NCBI RefSeq assembly: GCF_030247195.1
Contig: NC_080672.1
Span: 12,276,001 to 12,340,000, forward strand
Reading direction: 5' to 3'
Length of the DNA stretch: 64,000 bases
Source of the DNA: Topomyia yanbarensis
Lineage: Eukaryota > Arthropoda > Insecta > Diptera > Culicidae
This document shows, in pieces, positions 10,669 through 22,623 of the stretch (the first letter of the stretch is position 1; every line of letters begins with the position of its first letter). The notes beneath the pieces are model-generated. The model saw nothing but the letters and a program-made list of their open reading frames with translations, did no database searches and was not told the DNA's origin. The translations under genes and the position numbers were made by a program.

Positions 10669-10691
10669 CCCCCCCCCCCCCCCCCCCCCCC
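10669..10691 (+). repeat. C23 homopolymer
   Basis: A run of 23 C, the longest G/C homopolymer in the window, lies just 5' of an I-clade RT fragment. Confidence 0.9.
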
Positions 10692-10699
10692 TTCTGGCT

Positions 10700-10891
10700 A
10701 CGTGCCTGACAAGCGCACATAGTGGAGACTCCTATCACGACAAAGCAAACCGCCGAAAGCATTCTAACAATCTGCTAACTGGTCAAACATCATTCGTGCA
10801 TACTGTTCTCGATTTTAACAAAGATTTGGGAGGATTTTATTTAACAGGGTAACATTGTCCTTCGTGACTGGAGGCAAGTGAATGTCATTGC
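10700..10891 (+). pseudogene. I-clade RT fragment, part 1 (before an inserted transposon)
   Basis: The end of this piece reads WRQVNVIAI, the block before the first RT motif. It continues after the inserted element at 15845 with the YRPIVMLSCIRKL motif. Joining across one copy of GTCATTGC restores a continuous but stop-containing RT frame, which proves the split. Confidence 0.65.
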
Positions 10892-12954
10892 CATAGGCGT
10901 GCGCAGCCTTTTCCATTAGGGGGGGCTAACAGCTTAAACATTTTCAGTTATGGTAAGCCTTCATTATCAGTTTGATTTCTGGTAGAGGTTGTAAGACAGT
11001 TATTTTATTTTGTTATTGAAATTTACGTTGTTTCATTTATTTCGTAAATATAGAAACTGGTTTTCAAAAAAATTCAACCAAAGTATTTTTGTGTCTTATT
11101 ATCATCCCATTTTAATAAAGCTTTAAAATTAACATTAAACATTTTCAACATCCTCGATTTTTTTTGTGGTTTTTAGCGCAAAAGAATCCTCACGTTTTTT
11201 GCAAAATGATTTTTTTTGATGTTTATAACATTGTTCAATCCCAGATAACTCGTAAACTTGTAATTTTTTTTCGAATGCAGTTTCGACCCATTTTCATAAA
11301 CATTCGATGTTATGCACCCCCTTTTTGTACCCGATTTTATCAATCTCCCGTCACATTCTTATTATAGTGGCTTTTCGCCAAATCTGGCAAAAAGTTGAGA
11401 GAAACCCGGTGATACCTAATTAACCACTGGACGCTTTTCAGGCAATTGATGATGTATAACTCGGTTCATATTGTTGGTTGTGATGACAATCGGAGTCTTA
11501 CGGCCATAACTGCACATTTATTGCCTGATCATAGACTTTTTTCCTGCAAACTTGTCTGCAACAATAATTTTATACTTTTTGGGATCATCTCTGCGATCTT
11601 TGGTAACATAAAGCTTCTGTCCCGGAAGCTGTTCAAAGTCAAATTTGACACACGAATTATTGAATTTGTTCAGATCCAGATCATACATCTTTCAGATTCG
11701 CGATTTTGGCCGTAATGTTTTGCTTTACGTTCCAGTTTGATTGCTTGATTGCCCTATACTTGAAGAAAACTTCCCATGCCCGAAACCCTTGGATTAGCTT
11801 TGAAAGCCTTCATGAAGTCCTGACGTAGTTTCCGGTACTGCTTCGACACCACATTACTTGAAATCTGTTTGTACTGCTCATATAGAGCTTTGGCCATTGT
11901 GATCATCATTCTCGGGTTTTCATTTCTTTTGTGCAGAATTAATTCTCTCTTTTTCCATCGCGTGACAATTAATGAAAACATTACCTTTTTAAAAATGTTT
12001 GCTCGAGATCCTAAGAGAAAGACATTGTAAGAAAATTGCATTCAAAAGCTTCCAGAATCGAGAACTGTACCAAATAAGAGGAAGCATAACGATACATTCG
12101 CAGAACTTCAAATGTTTCTTACTTGGACTTTTTGTAAATTTTTAGAATAATGTTGGGAAAATTTGGTTTAAAAATCAGAGTGGATTTCAACATACGAACT
12201 ATTTTAATTATAACAGGCCGCCTGCCTGTTACCTAGCTTCAGTTAATATAAGACCAATTAAGTTTTTCTTGAAACTTCAAAACTCAAGAATGTTTCAATG
12301 AAAAGAAATAAAATCAATAAAAAATACTATGAACTGAAATCGAAGGGTCGAAAAATTCATAAAAAAATCATTGTGAAATATAAAAAAACAAAAATAAGTT
12401 TTTCTTCTGAATTTGCATAATCAGATCAAAATAATTTAAAAAAATGTTTTATTTCTCTTTCTATAAATATTATAATATAAATATTTGTGATATATGATCT
12501 ACACCAAAAAATTATTTTTTCTATTTATATAAAAAATCTCTATCCATAGTATTGGGAGAATCTCTAATGGATTTATAAGAAAAACGAAGACAAACAAAAA
12601 CTTCTGAAAAACCTGTAAGCAACTGTGAGAAAAATCAGAAAATTTTGTAGGAAAAAATAATAATAAAACCTAAGCATGCGTGTATAATCCGTACAGCTCG
12701 TTGTTCGTGCTTCAAGACCATTTTCCATTATCTTTTCTTCATCTTAGTATTTAGTAGCAAATATTTAGTAGTAGTTTGAATTTATATATCGTCATCTTCG
12801 ACTGATCTGTGTTCGACGCTAATTTCGAATTCTTTCATGAAGCCAAGAAGCATATGATTATGGTTTCGTTTTTTCGTACGCTGTATAGTATTGTATTTTC
12901 GAGTGCATCTCCATACTTCAATTTGTCTTTTAATCTGATTACGCAAGTAGTATT

Positions 12955-14045
12955 GTTTTTTTTTCTTCTAATATATTTGACAACGCGTTTTTTGTTCTAA
13001 TATATTATTCTAATATATTTGAAAATGCATTAGCACAACTGAGCAGTGGATTTTTCGTGTTTTTACAAGATCTAAAAATAAAAAAAATAACGTTACAGCT
13101 TGTCCGTCGGGTCTTGTTGACGCAGCTTGCTGCTGCGTGTTGAGATCCTCTTCTTATTTATTGTTTGTGCTTACGGGTCGCTGTTGTGAATCCTTCTTCA
13201 TCGGTATTTGATTCCTTATTGGTGGTGTTGGTTGTTGGTTTGGAAACATTTGGTGTAATCGTTGTTACTTCGATGTTTGTAATGACAAATGTTTAGCGGT
13301 ACTGGGCCCGATCTTTGTTGAGCTGGTGTTTGTTACTGCCCGGTCCGCAGTCGTTGGTTTACCAACCGGTTGTGGTTTAGCATACGACAACTGTATACCG
13401 GCTTTGGTCGTAGCAGGTGGAATTTCCTTAGCAGTCTCTGCGCAAGGTTTTCCATGGTGTAGCAGCTGATCACAATATTGGCATGTAGGAATTTACCCTG
13501 GGTACGTGACTAGTGTACGTTGAGAATATTCAACCCCGTGAGGTGATTTGCATGTGAAGGTCATGTAGGAGGGAATAGGTTTTGTCGGACGCATTCTAAC
13601 CACACGAACGCCGTTGCGCAGTCCTGGGAAGAAGTTCCTCCAAGTGTCTTCCTTAACACTATTCACCTCTCCGTATTAGTTGTTTGATAGCAGAGGAACT
13701 AGTACTTGGTGCCAGGTCATGTAGCTTTATTTCAATACTGTCAACATCTATATACTGTATAAAATGTCATTACATTCGACGACATATTTCAAATTGTTCT
13801 GAGAAGTGAATGATTCTGCTTGACTAATGTTTTTAACGTAATCAGTACGGCATGACGCAAATGGTGGAATTGAACCGCATTAACTTCTGCTACGTTGAGC
13901 TTCGTGTTCACCTTCAACATTTGCTTCACTTCAACAATTGATGGTCTTATCGGACATTTCGTGTAGTCAACAGCATCATAGTTTGCCCGCAACGGGATAC
14001 AAACTAGGTTTGCATTGTTGCTCATTGTTTGTTCACGTTTCACAC
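12955..14045 (-). mobile_element. ORF1-only retroelement, copy 1 (degraded)
   Basis: Minus-strand ORF1-like sequence is followed after only about 100 bases by an A-rich tail (T run near 12957-12967 on the plus strand). The terminal motif GCATTAGCACAACTGAGC matches the copy at 51.1 kb. No ORF2 sequence is present. It is nested in the 4.9-kb TIR element, so it inserted later. The 5' end is not precise; 14046-14560 may be its leader. Confidence 0.6.
13100..14043 (-). pseudogene. Retrotransposon ORF1 (nucleic-acid-binding), broken
   Basis: The N-terminus MSNNANLVCIPLRANYDAV and the block LNVAEVNAVQFHHLRHAVLI are readable. Further on, disrupted counterparts of the VVRM..PIPSYM and GQ..C knuckle regions of the 51-kb copy can be followed. 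Multiple shifts break it. ORF1 proteins of this kind coat the element RNA. Confidence 0.6.
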
Positions 14046-15844
14046 ACTAGGTAGGTAGCAAGTTTTTCTTTAACAAAAAGACCAGGCGGTGCGCGTAAAT
14101 TCTATTACTTGCCCTGCTATATCAGTGGAGCGATTTCTAGCTTATGAACTGAGCGAGATGAGAAACCGAACTGTCAAGTAGTATTGTCATAAGGCAATGT
14201 TCTGTCGTTTGTTTTCTCGTAGCACGCTGTGGTAATCACTGACAAAATATTCTGTCAATGGGCGTTGTTTGCTAAACAGAACACGGAAGACTAGCTTATA
14301 AGAGCTATATTGAGGCGCGTCTTGATAATTATCACAGTCAATCATGTAAATAAGCCATATGAGTCCATCCAACTATTCGTGCCGTTTTTCAACTCGTGAA
14401 TATCATTTTACACCGACTCTGACAGGCTACTCCGTAATTCTCAAGCCTTATACACCCCTGTCATGATTTCAGCGGCTTTAGTTTCACTACATTGTTCCAA
14501 CATATAGCCAGTGCGAGCAATAAGTTCCTAGTCTGATTTATCTCATCTGTTGCTCGTTGGCATTCCACATCGAACCAGTTATCCGTGTGTTATCCGATGT
14601 TATACTTTTGCACTGATCACCTTATGAAGTTGCTGCTACGTTGTGATCAGGCAATCTCTTGTTGGTCGTTGCTCGAAACTTTTTATCCTAAAGGCGGAAT
14701 ATTATATCTCATGCTTTCAATGAAATAAAAATTTATGCATATATTTTTTGGTATTCAATATTATACTATGTTCAATGATATATTTTTTCAGTTTCCTAAA
14801 GTATTCACCGGAATCTATTCAGATGTTTCAGAATTTTTTCTGTAAAACCGTTTTTTTCAAAAATACGCCCCGAAAACCTATTTTCATGTTTCTCATTCGT
14901 ATAATGAAGAGATCTTGCTCATTTTCCTTTTCCTTTTAACGACATTAAATTAGGTAGAGATTACTTAGTAGGGAAAGTTATGAAAATTTAGAGCCATAGT
15001 ACTAAAGTGAGAGCGAGGATTTGAAATATATAGATCGGAAAACTAGAAGTGATAGGGTCATTAGGAACAGGCTTAAAATATTCCGGACTAATCTTTTATC
15101 TTCTGCTGGTATGAGTCGAACTAGGCAGAGTTACTACGAATTGCTCAAATATACCAACATGTTTTACGGCAACAGCAGAGTCTTCCCTTTTTACCATGAG
15201 AACCGACAGCTGTCCTATCTGAATATTCCAACTCCTTTCATGGCTAAATATAACTTTTCTTACTTAGTAATCTGTAGCTAATTTAATGTCATTAAAAGGA
15301 GAAAAGATAGAACTAGAATAAATTGGTATCCTATCAAATAACATCTATATAATTTCAAAAGTGTTTCTAAGATTATATTACTCTTAAATTGTAGAAGAAA
15401 GTTGAAAGATTCTCTTGTTATCGCTTTTCATGTAATACTTCCAGGAATCGCCATATATGTGTTTAACGACTGCATTAATCATTTACAATAAAAAGTTTAT
15501 AAATTTTAGTCAAGGCAAAAAATGAAATTGATCACCAGCACACTTGTATTTTTAAGTCGGTAATCTAATCTTTGCTGCAGTTACCGCTTCCTCTCAGCAA
15601 CCTTATCTTGTTATCGATAGAGATTCCTGATTTCAACGAACTTGCGCCAAATTTTGCTTTTGTGGAGGCGTTCTAAGATTACATGGCTTGCTTAAAGAAA
15701 ATGAGATATGCAGCAAGTTTCACATATTTCTCGTATTTCTTCAATATTATAATTATACTTATTAATTTTGTTTTAAAAAATCACGAAGCATTAGGGGGCT
15801 GAAGCCCCCCCTAGCCGCCCCTTGCGCACGCCAATGGTCATTGC

Positions 15845-16525
15845 CATCTAAAAATCAGCCTCCGACCACAACTCATATCGACCGATTGTAATGCTGTCCT
15901 GTATCCGAAAGTTATACGTGAAAATGATCGTACTCTTCCTCGGTATTTGGGTAGAAGCAAATGGTTTCACAATTTGGCTTCCGCAAAGGCAAAGGGACGA
16001 ACTTCAAATTGACTGTGCTAGCAAGGAGGAAATGGTATCAATTTTCTTGGTTATTAAGGGGGCTTTTGATTCAGTTTCTGTCAACATTCTCTCTGAGAAG
16101 CTGCACCAGCATGGTGTTTCACTGATTTTAAACAACTTTTTGCTAATGTTGTTGTCTGAAAAACATGCATTTTTCGCATGATGATTTATCGACATCACGA
16201 ATTAACTGTATGGCCCTTCCCCAGGGCTCATGTCCAAGCCCCCAATTTTGATGTGAATGACATTGACGTCATGTCATGTAAATTCCTGCACACTAAGACA
16301 GCCTGCAGATACCGGTGTGGTCCCTATTACAGGTCCCAAAGCTGTCGATTTGCAAGAACCATTGTAAGATACCTTGAACAGTTTGTCTGCTTGGGCCCTT
16401 TAGCTGGGTGTCGTATTTTCAAGGAAGCGCAAACCAGCGTAACTACAATTATTGGGTCAAAATATTGCTCAACTTTCAAATATCTCGGGGTAAGGTTCGA
16501 CTGTAAAGGTACCTGTAACAAAATG
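15845..16525 (+). pseudogene. I-clade RT fragment, part 2
   Basis: Starting at SYRPIVMLSCIRKL, the sequence passes an RT palm with VFLDIKGAFDSVS degraded to IFLVIKGAFDSVS (the catalytic Asp position reads Val). It continues through LLSEKHAFFA and a broken LPQGS-like segment to FKYLGVRFDCKGT near 16500. The FADD box cannot be found. It is the other half of the fragment at 10700-10891. Confidence 0.7.
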
Positions 16526-17450
16526 TCTTAAAATGTTTTAATTTTTTAGTCAGTGTAAACACTCAATTTGAAGTAAAACGATGTAAACGTAAATTCTAAT
16601 TTTCCGAGCTAAAAAATGCACACGTTCATGAATCACCCATTCCCAGGCATCCATAGAAAAATTCAAATGGAGTCAGGAAGAAAAAAAATACAAGCGCATC
16701 CGTTTGTAATACGGGTTTGCGGCAATTTGCACCAGGATAAACGAACCATTGAGAAAGAACATGTCAACGTAATATGAAAAAAAACAGTTCCACTGTCGTC
16801 GTCAAAAGGTGCTACATGCCACTTACCCAAAGATAGGTAATCTGGTACGGCTTGAAATATTTAATTCAATTTCTCAGCTGTAATGAATATCGTAACGTAA
16901 AAATCTCACAATGAGAGCAAACTATCCTATCTCGTTTCCTGCTGGGGAAGCTATTTTGTTCCATCAGCGTCCCCAAGCAGGAAAAACGAAAGCCGGCCTA
17001 TTTAGCAGGACTGACTAGGAAGAATCTCTCTTTCTCTCTCTCTCTCGTAGCTCGCTCGTCATTTCCGCTCACAGTTTTTTTCTCTCTCTCGCCGCTTTCC
17101 CAGCAATCGACCGTGCCGTGGCATCGCATACCTGCACGTCATCAGCAGCAGGACTCGACGATCCACCGATTCTCGCGTATGTACATCGCAGGAGGCCTCG
17201 ACCCGAGCTTCCGAAGGCGACTCCCGTTCAGTCTTCTCTGTTCCATTCTCACTGACTGACGCACTGACTGAGCTAACAAGCTTGGAACACACTCACTATG
17301 TAGAGCTAGCATACAGCCAACCCATTACAACACAGGAACGCACCATAATCAACTAAAATATGAGCAGAACCCTGACTGAAAGGAAAACCTGAACTTTCCC
17401 AGCACCTCTGTTGCTCGCTTTTGTGTGTATTGTTTTCAAACTTTCCTAAT
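16526..17450. other. Unassigned stretch
   Basis: No gene motif is seen. CT-rich microsatellite (tctctc) occurs near 17030-17045 and again near 17083-17090. Base composition rises in GC towards 17100-17300, leading into the exon-like block that follows. Confidence 0.4.
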
Positions 17451-18255
17451 TCAGTTTAGTGCGTGTTTATTGTTTTTGCAAAGTAACCCTCAACAGTCAA
17501 TCAGTTGTGATATGAAGAAAATACCTGACACCCTTTGGGGCTTGTCCAGCAGTGCAAAAATTTTCCTGTAACAAAAAAGAAACTGTGGAGGCATATCGTT
17601 ACGAATGATAGAATGTGATTTCACTGAGTGATATTCCTGTTTAAAAATAGTGCTCGATAATAATTGTTGTAAAAATAAAACAAAACGACTTTCGTGACCG
17701 ACAACTCTACTGGAAATCACAGTTTCAGTTACGTTTAGTATTGTGATCCTACCTCCGGTAGGAATAAAGCTGGGACCCGATAACACTAGTTCCAGTTGTT
17801 TGGTATTGAACAGTACCAGTAAGCGGAATCGATTCTTGAATCGGCAGTGGGCGGAATGGATAGGTTGGGCTGCCCGAGGGTAGCGGAAAACTAAACAAAG
17901 GGCCTGGGAAAGTGAACAGTGCTTGCCCGTCGCTGATCGCAGAGCAAAAGTGTGATTATATAACCCATCAGCGTTGGGTAGCACATCACACTACCGAAAA
18001 CGAAACCGAAGAGCCGCCACCATCGTCACCGGACGTGGGAAGAAGTAACCCGCAGCGTTCCCAGGGGCGATCCCAGGAAACGTGTAGTAGTTTAGCGTGA
18101 GAAAAAAAAACAGCAAGAAAAGCGGCTGTCGTAAAACTGTTAGGGATGAAGTCAGATTTGTGAACGCAGAAGGCGGTGATTATCATATTTCTACTACTGC
18201 TGTTGGTGTTTGGATTTGGATGTGCATTGGAATAGACACACCCGGTGTTAGCTCG
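17451..18255 (+). other. Possible non-coding first exon and promoter of a host gene
   Basis: The block is GC-richer than its surroundings, does not recur in the window and has no transposon motif. It begins near an arthropod-type initiator (TTCAGTTTAGTG at about 17451) and ends at a strong donor, CTCG/gtaagc at 18255/18256. It holds no long conserved frame. A 5' UTR exon spliced to a distant coding exon on the + strand is possible. The phosphatase at 39.4 kb is the nearest such gene, but the link is inference. Confidence 0.3.
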
Positions 18256-19104
18256 GTAAGCAAACAGTATGATATTGGATACACGACTGGATGCTGATTT
18301 ATATGGGCTGACCGATGATTTATTTCGTTTGCGTCAGTTGGTGGTCAGTGTTGTCAAATAGCACCGTTAGCGCTGGGAGTTTTGTATATTTCATGTATTC
18401 ATTTCATATTTATTTTAGGTCACCGTGCGGTTTAGTGAGTAGTTATGCATGAATGGGGACGCATGGTAATAAATAATTTACTTATGGAGAAGTAATTATT
18501 TATTCTTTTCGGAGATATGTTAATAATTAAACTAGTCATGCATAAATACAGTCTCCAGAAAATAATTTTACGATGATCTGTGTATATCATTCTCAGTTAT
18601 TAAAGACACTTTAAATCAATACTAAGTGGTCGGCAAGACTTGTACATGTGAACAAAATTGTTTAATCATCCTTGATGTTTTGAAGCATTTGCTCTTTAAG
18701 GAATATTGTTTTGTCAAATTTGATTTCACTACTCAGACAATTTCCTTCAAACTTTATCATGATTATTGTTCAAAGACACTTACGCTTCCACATATTCATC
18801 GGACACGGTAGAGCAAGGAAGTCTAGTCCGCAGCTTTAAACTGCTTGCCGAGCATGCTATTTTATTATTGGCACGTAACTTGGAGGACTTTTCGACTTTG
18901 CGCCGATTTGATATTGTTTTCACGATACAGATCCCAAGTGACACGGGTGAAATGGCGACAAGCCAAATCCAAATCGGGCTGTAATGAAAGTTTGACCTCC
19001 GTGTTTTCAAATCAGCGCTAGAATACGTTTTTGAAGATATCCATTAAATTTTCATAGATTTCCATTCAAAATGAATGTCCAATGTGTAGTTTCCTGCCGA
19101 ACTT
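18256..19104. other. Unassigned stretch
   Basis: I see no gene or repeat that I can support. If the preceding block is a first exon, this is intron. Confidence 0.4.
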
Positions 19105-21135
19105 GATGGATGAAGGGTAGCTTAAAATATACCAGTCGCGCACAGAGCATTTTGGGTTGTGCCCTTACTGCGTTACACGAATCTCTAACACAGTGAACCG
19201 TTACATGCGTTTACATCCCAACTTGCTTTGTGTCCTCTAGTTGCTGTGCAATATATGTTGGAAATGAAATGTACAGTTTTCTAATCAACAATGGTTAGAA
19301 TAGCACAAATCAATCTCCAACATAAACGTACAGCAATTATGAACCTATCTCGACTTATACAGGAAGGTAAAGCTTCCATAGCATTGGATCAAGAACCGCA
19401 CTTCCAGAGTGAAAACTTAAATATTGGAAAGTTACTTAAACTGCCTTCATTGTTTACAATAAGACAGGCATGACTAACCCACGTAAAATGTCTCGTGCAT
19501 GCATTCTTGCAAATAAGGCTATTGATACGTGTCTCATCTAGCGATATCTATGCAGTCATAGTTACTCTAACTGTCGGTAACATTGACAAAAATTATACCT
19601 ATTGTTCAGCAGATCTGCCGCATAACGAGTCTTACTTATGATGATTTCAAAAGCGTTGTAACATATTGTAGCAAAAATGAGCCTCCACTCATTATCGGTA
19701 GTGATGCAAATGCTCATCACATCATTTGGGGCAGCTCAGACATTAATTTGACAGGCTCTGAACTGATGATGTTCATTAGTATTACAAATCTCCATATACT
19801 GAATATGAGAAACCGAACAACTTTTGCGAGGTCTGGGAGGGAAGAGGTGTTAGACATAACGCATTGTTCTGATAGTTTCGCTTAAGCTGGGAAACTGACA
19901 GGTTCCAAATGAAACTGTATCCATCCTATCATAAATATAATTATTTTTCGATCGTCCTGATGTCACCCCAAATGTGGTAACATATCGTTATCCCAAATCT
20001 TCAATCTGGGACCTCTTTATAGAAAATTTGGCGACCAAATTTGATGGATATTTTCTAAAAATTCGTCAGCTAAACAACTTGGATGACGTCGTGGCTACGA
20101 CTTCTTCATAGTAGCGTCCTACGAAGAAGCTTGTCCACTTCGTATTGTTAATCGACTAGAGGAACCCTGTGGTGGAGGGCTGAACTTGAAGGAAATGAAG
20201 AAGGAAATGAGAAGAGCTTGGAACCGATTTTGAGGTCAGCTCGTAGTGCATATAAAAAATGTCTTAGATCTGCAGAGCGGGCTGGCTGGCAAAACCTGTG
20301 CACTAATGTCTCTAGTCTGAACGAGGCTAGCAGGTTAAATAAAATTTTCTCGATATCGAAAGATTTTCAGATGACCTTAAAAACCAGAGATGGTTTTTAT
20401 GTGACGGATGAAAACGATGTTCTTAATTGTCTTTTCGACACACATTTTCTAGGTTGTATCGATCCGGAGCTGAACAATGTTCATAGATCCCATTTTGGTA
20501 ATTCAGATTCGTGGGAGTACATTGATTACTACTGAATCGACCAAGTGAGCAGTTGACAAATTTGCTCCATACAAATCGCCTCGAAAAGATGGTATCTCTC
20601 CCGTGCTGCAGCGAAAGAGAATTGATATTTTCAAACATGTCTTGAAGATTATGCTTGTTATTCTTGCTATCGGGTATATCCTGAGAGCATGACGAGAACT
20701 AACAGTTAGATTTATTCTCAAAGTGGGCGCTTAAGTTATGAAGAGGTCAAGAGTTTTAGGTCTATCAGCTTAAGTACTTTTCCTCTAAAAGCTTTGGATT
20801 CTGTTATCACATCAGGAACGTAAATTTAGTTGAATATCCACTGCACAAAATGCAACATGCAAATCAGTGTGGGAAATCCACGATCACTCTGCTTCACAAT
20901 GCTTTATATAACTTTGAAAAGGCCTTTTTACCCAGGTTGCTTGGGTGTATTCCTAGATAAGGAGGGTGCTTTTGACAATGTGCCATTGCAGTCTATTCTG
21001 GCGGCGACGCGCTGTCATGAAATATCTCCATATGTCTCGGGTTGGATAAACGCAATGCTTAGTAACCGCATCCTTTGCTCGTCATTGAGATAAGGAGTGT
21101 TTGCGGCTGTGCTCAAAGTGTCGTTCAGTCACCTT
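19105..21135 (+). mobile_element. LOA-clade (Lian-like) retrotransposon, copy 1, degraded and 3'-truncated
   Basis: Similarity to copy 2 starts around the shared block CCAGTCGCGCAC. It runs with many differences to about 21135, where it stops after the GTCACCTTTGTTAT equivalent of the mid-RT. RT end, RNase H and 3' UTR are absent. It is older than copy 2: it carries more frame breaks and lacks a 90-base segment (24784-24861 in copy 2) of the leader. Confidence 0.8.
19291..21135 (+). pseudogene. LOA ORF2 (endonuclease and half of RT), broken
   Basis: The start MVRIAQINLQHKRTA is the LOA endonuclease N-terminus. SDANAHHIIWGSS (catalytic Asp/Asn/His region) and ARSGREEVLDIT follow. RT traces include YKSPRKDGISP and FLDKEGAFDNVP. 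The frame changes about every 100-300 bases. Confidence 0.75.
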
Positions 21136-21187
21136 TGTTATATCTACCTCCTTTTACGATATAGATAAATATGCAAATAAAAAAATA

Positions 21188-21535
21188 TGAGTGGGTAATG
21201 TTTGAGACATAACCGGAATGAAGTAGAATACAATGGAAATAACGAAATATCGGTACACGTACATCGAAACCTAAAATATTCCAACATATTTATCCTCATA
21301 TGGTAACCCTGAAAAGAGCATTTAATGAGAGTGAAACAATTCATTTGGTAACAGTAGAGAATCGTACATACGTGTACCGTTATTTCGCTATTTCCATTAG
21401 AAATTCCGAAATAACTTATTTTAATAAAAACTTTCGGAAATTAGTAAAAATTGCAGTATTCGTATTAACAACTTAAAATGTTTGCTATTTCATTTCGGTA
21501 ATGTCGTTGACATTACCTACCCATCTTTCTAGTCT
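21188..21535. mobile_element. MITE with about 37-bp inverted ends (GGGTAATGT..)
   Basis: The left end GGGTAATGTTTGAGACATAA is mirrored by the right end GTTGACATTACCTACCC. Subterminal GAATGAAGTAGAATAC is mirrored too. A one-sided relative lies at 31535-31665. There is no coding content. The element sits at the point where LOA copy 1 stops. Confidence 0.65.
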
Positions 21536-21979
21536 ATAACAGAATAATTGTTTTGAAAACCTGAAAATTGCATAACCCAAAACGATTTTAAGCTACTCTT
21601 TTGTGAAATCACGACAAAAAACATTATTACGTGTTAGTCCAACGAGCTATCTGTCCCGTTGTTGTTGTGAAAAATTTGGAACATTTTTCAAAGCGATATG
21701 ATTGCATTACAGGGGGAAATGTTGTTTGAATGATATTTATTAAATTCTCTCAATTAATGTCCTATTGCTAAACTATGATCATATTTCCTTAGGAGGCGCG
21801 TTTTACCCCATGTTTTCATAAATAATAATATGCTCGAGCCTCAACCAAGCAGGTATCTTAGAGTGGAGTTTTCACAATAATGGAGCTTTTCACTTTTGTA
21901 GCCGCGATATTCGCAAACAAAATAAGTAAAATGCGCATGGCGTCATCTAGCCGCACATAAAATAAGCCGAGCTTAATGT
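21536..21979. other. Unassigned stretch
   Basis: I see no gene, repeat relative or regulatory motif that I can support. Confidence 0.4.
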
Positions 21980-22616
21980 GGATACAATTAATCTGTTTTA
22001 CGAACCGTTATTTAACTATGTTTATAGCATGATGATACGTAAAACTTTTTCTCAGTTTGCTCCGAGGACCGAGTATTTTAAGTTTCCCCTGGTAGTGTAA
22101 AAATGCTCTATAAACTCGTAAATAAACTTTCCGAAGTAACTCGTATCAAATCATCAACAGAAAATCATAATATCAGCATCCAATAAGCCAACACCATCTC
22201 CTTTACACAACGAAACAACCAGTACGCACTACAGCTTGCCAGAGGAAATACACAGATAAATTCACCACGGCGCACTCTGGAACGCGCGCCGTGATGAATT
22301 TATCTGTACACGCATCTGACGCCACATATAATTTAAAAAACAAGAGAGCGCGGCTCTCGACCACCCCATCGCCAATCCATTTATTCAACTCTGTAAAAAG
22401 AGCTTTCTGCTTTTTCTGTGGTGTGTCATCATTGTATCTTCCGTGTATGCTTGAAACTGGCACGTCATTTCATGATTAGAATGAAATGCTATCAGCGCCT
22501 GGCGGCAGTCATGGTATCTATTACCTACCATCAAAGAATGTGAGCAGACATGAAACGCAGCAGCTGCTACGCTTACAGCGTCAGAACACAAACTAACGAA
22601 TTTTTCTTGTGTTCCC

Positions 22617-22623
22617 TTTTTAT
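22617..22623 (-). promoter_or_regulatory. TATA-like box in left foldback arm
   Basis: TATAAAA on the minus strand has a CCAAT-type GATTGGTC about 76 bp upstream (22691-22699). TTCGTTAGTTTG lies about 30 bp downstream, where an initiator would fall. The layout matches the right arm. Confidence 0.45.

Larger units (their letters stand above)
10892..15836. mobile_element. 4.9-kb DNA transposon with TIRs and 8-bp target duplication, inside an RT pseudogene
   Basis: The ends are CATAGGCGTGCGCA (left) and, on the complement, CATTGGCGTGCGCA (right), 13 of 14 identical. Each is followed inside by a TAGGGGGGGCT block. GTCATTGC flanks both sides (10884-10891 and 15837-15844). An 8-bp duplication with a CA-starting inverted repeat fits P-element or hAT superfamilies. 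The interior is AT-rich and I could not recognise a transposase; short frames at 11446-12041 and 15021-15281 are unassigned. An ORF1-only retroelement is nested at 12955-14045. Confidence 0.75.

Noticed and set aside
10535..10852. 105-codon frame with a poly-Pro stretch
   Set aside because: The Pro run is the C23 homopolymer; no other support.
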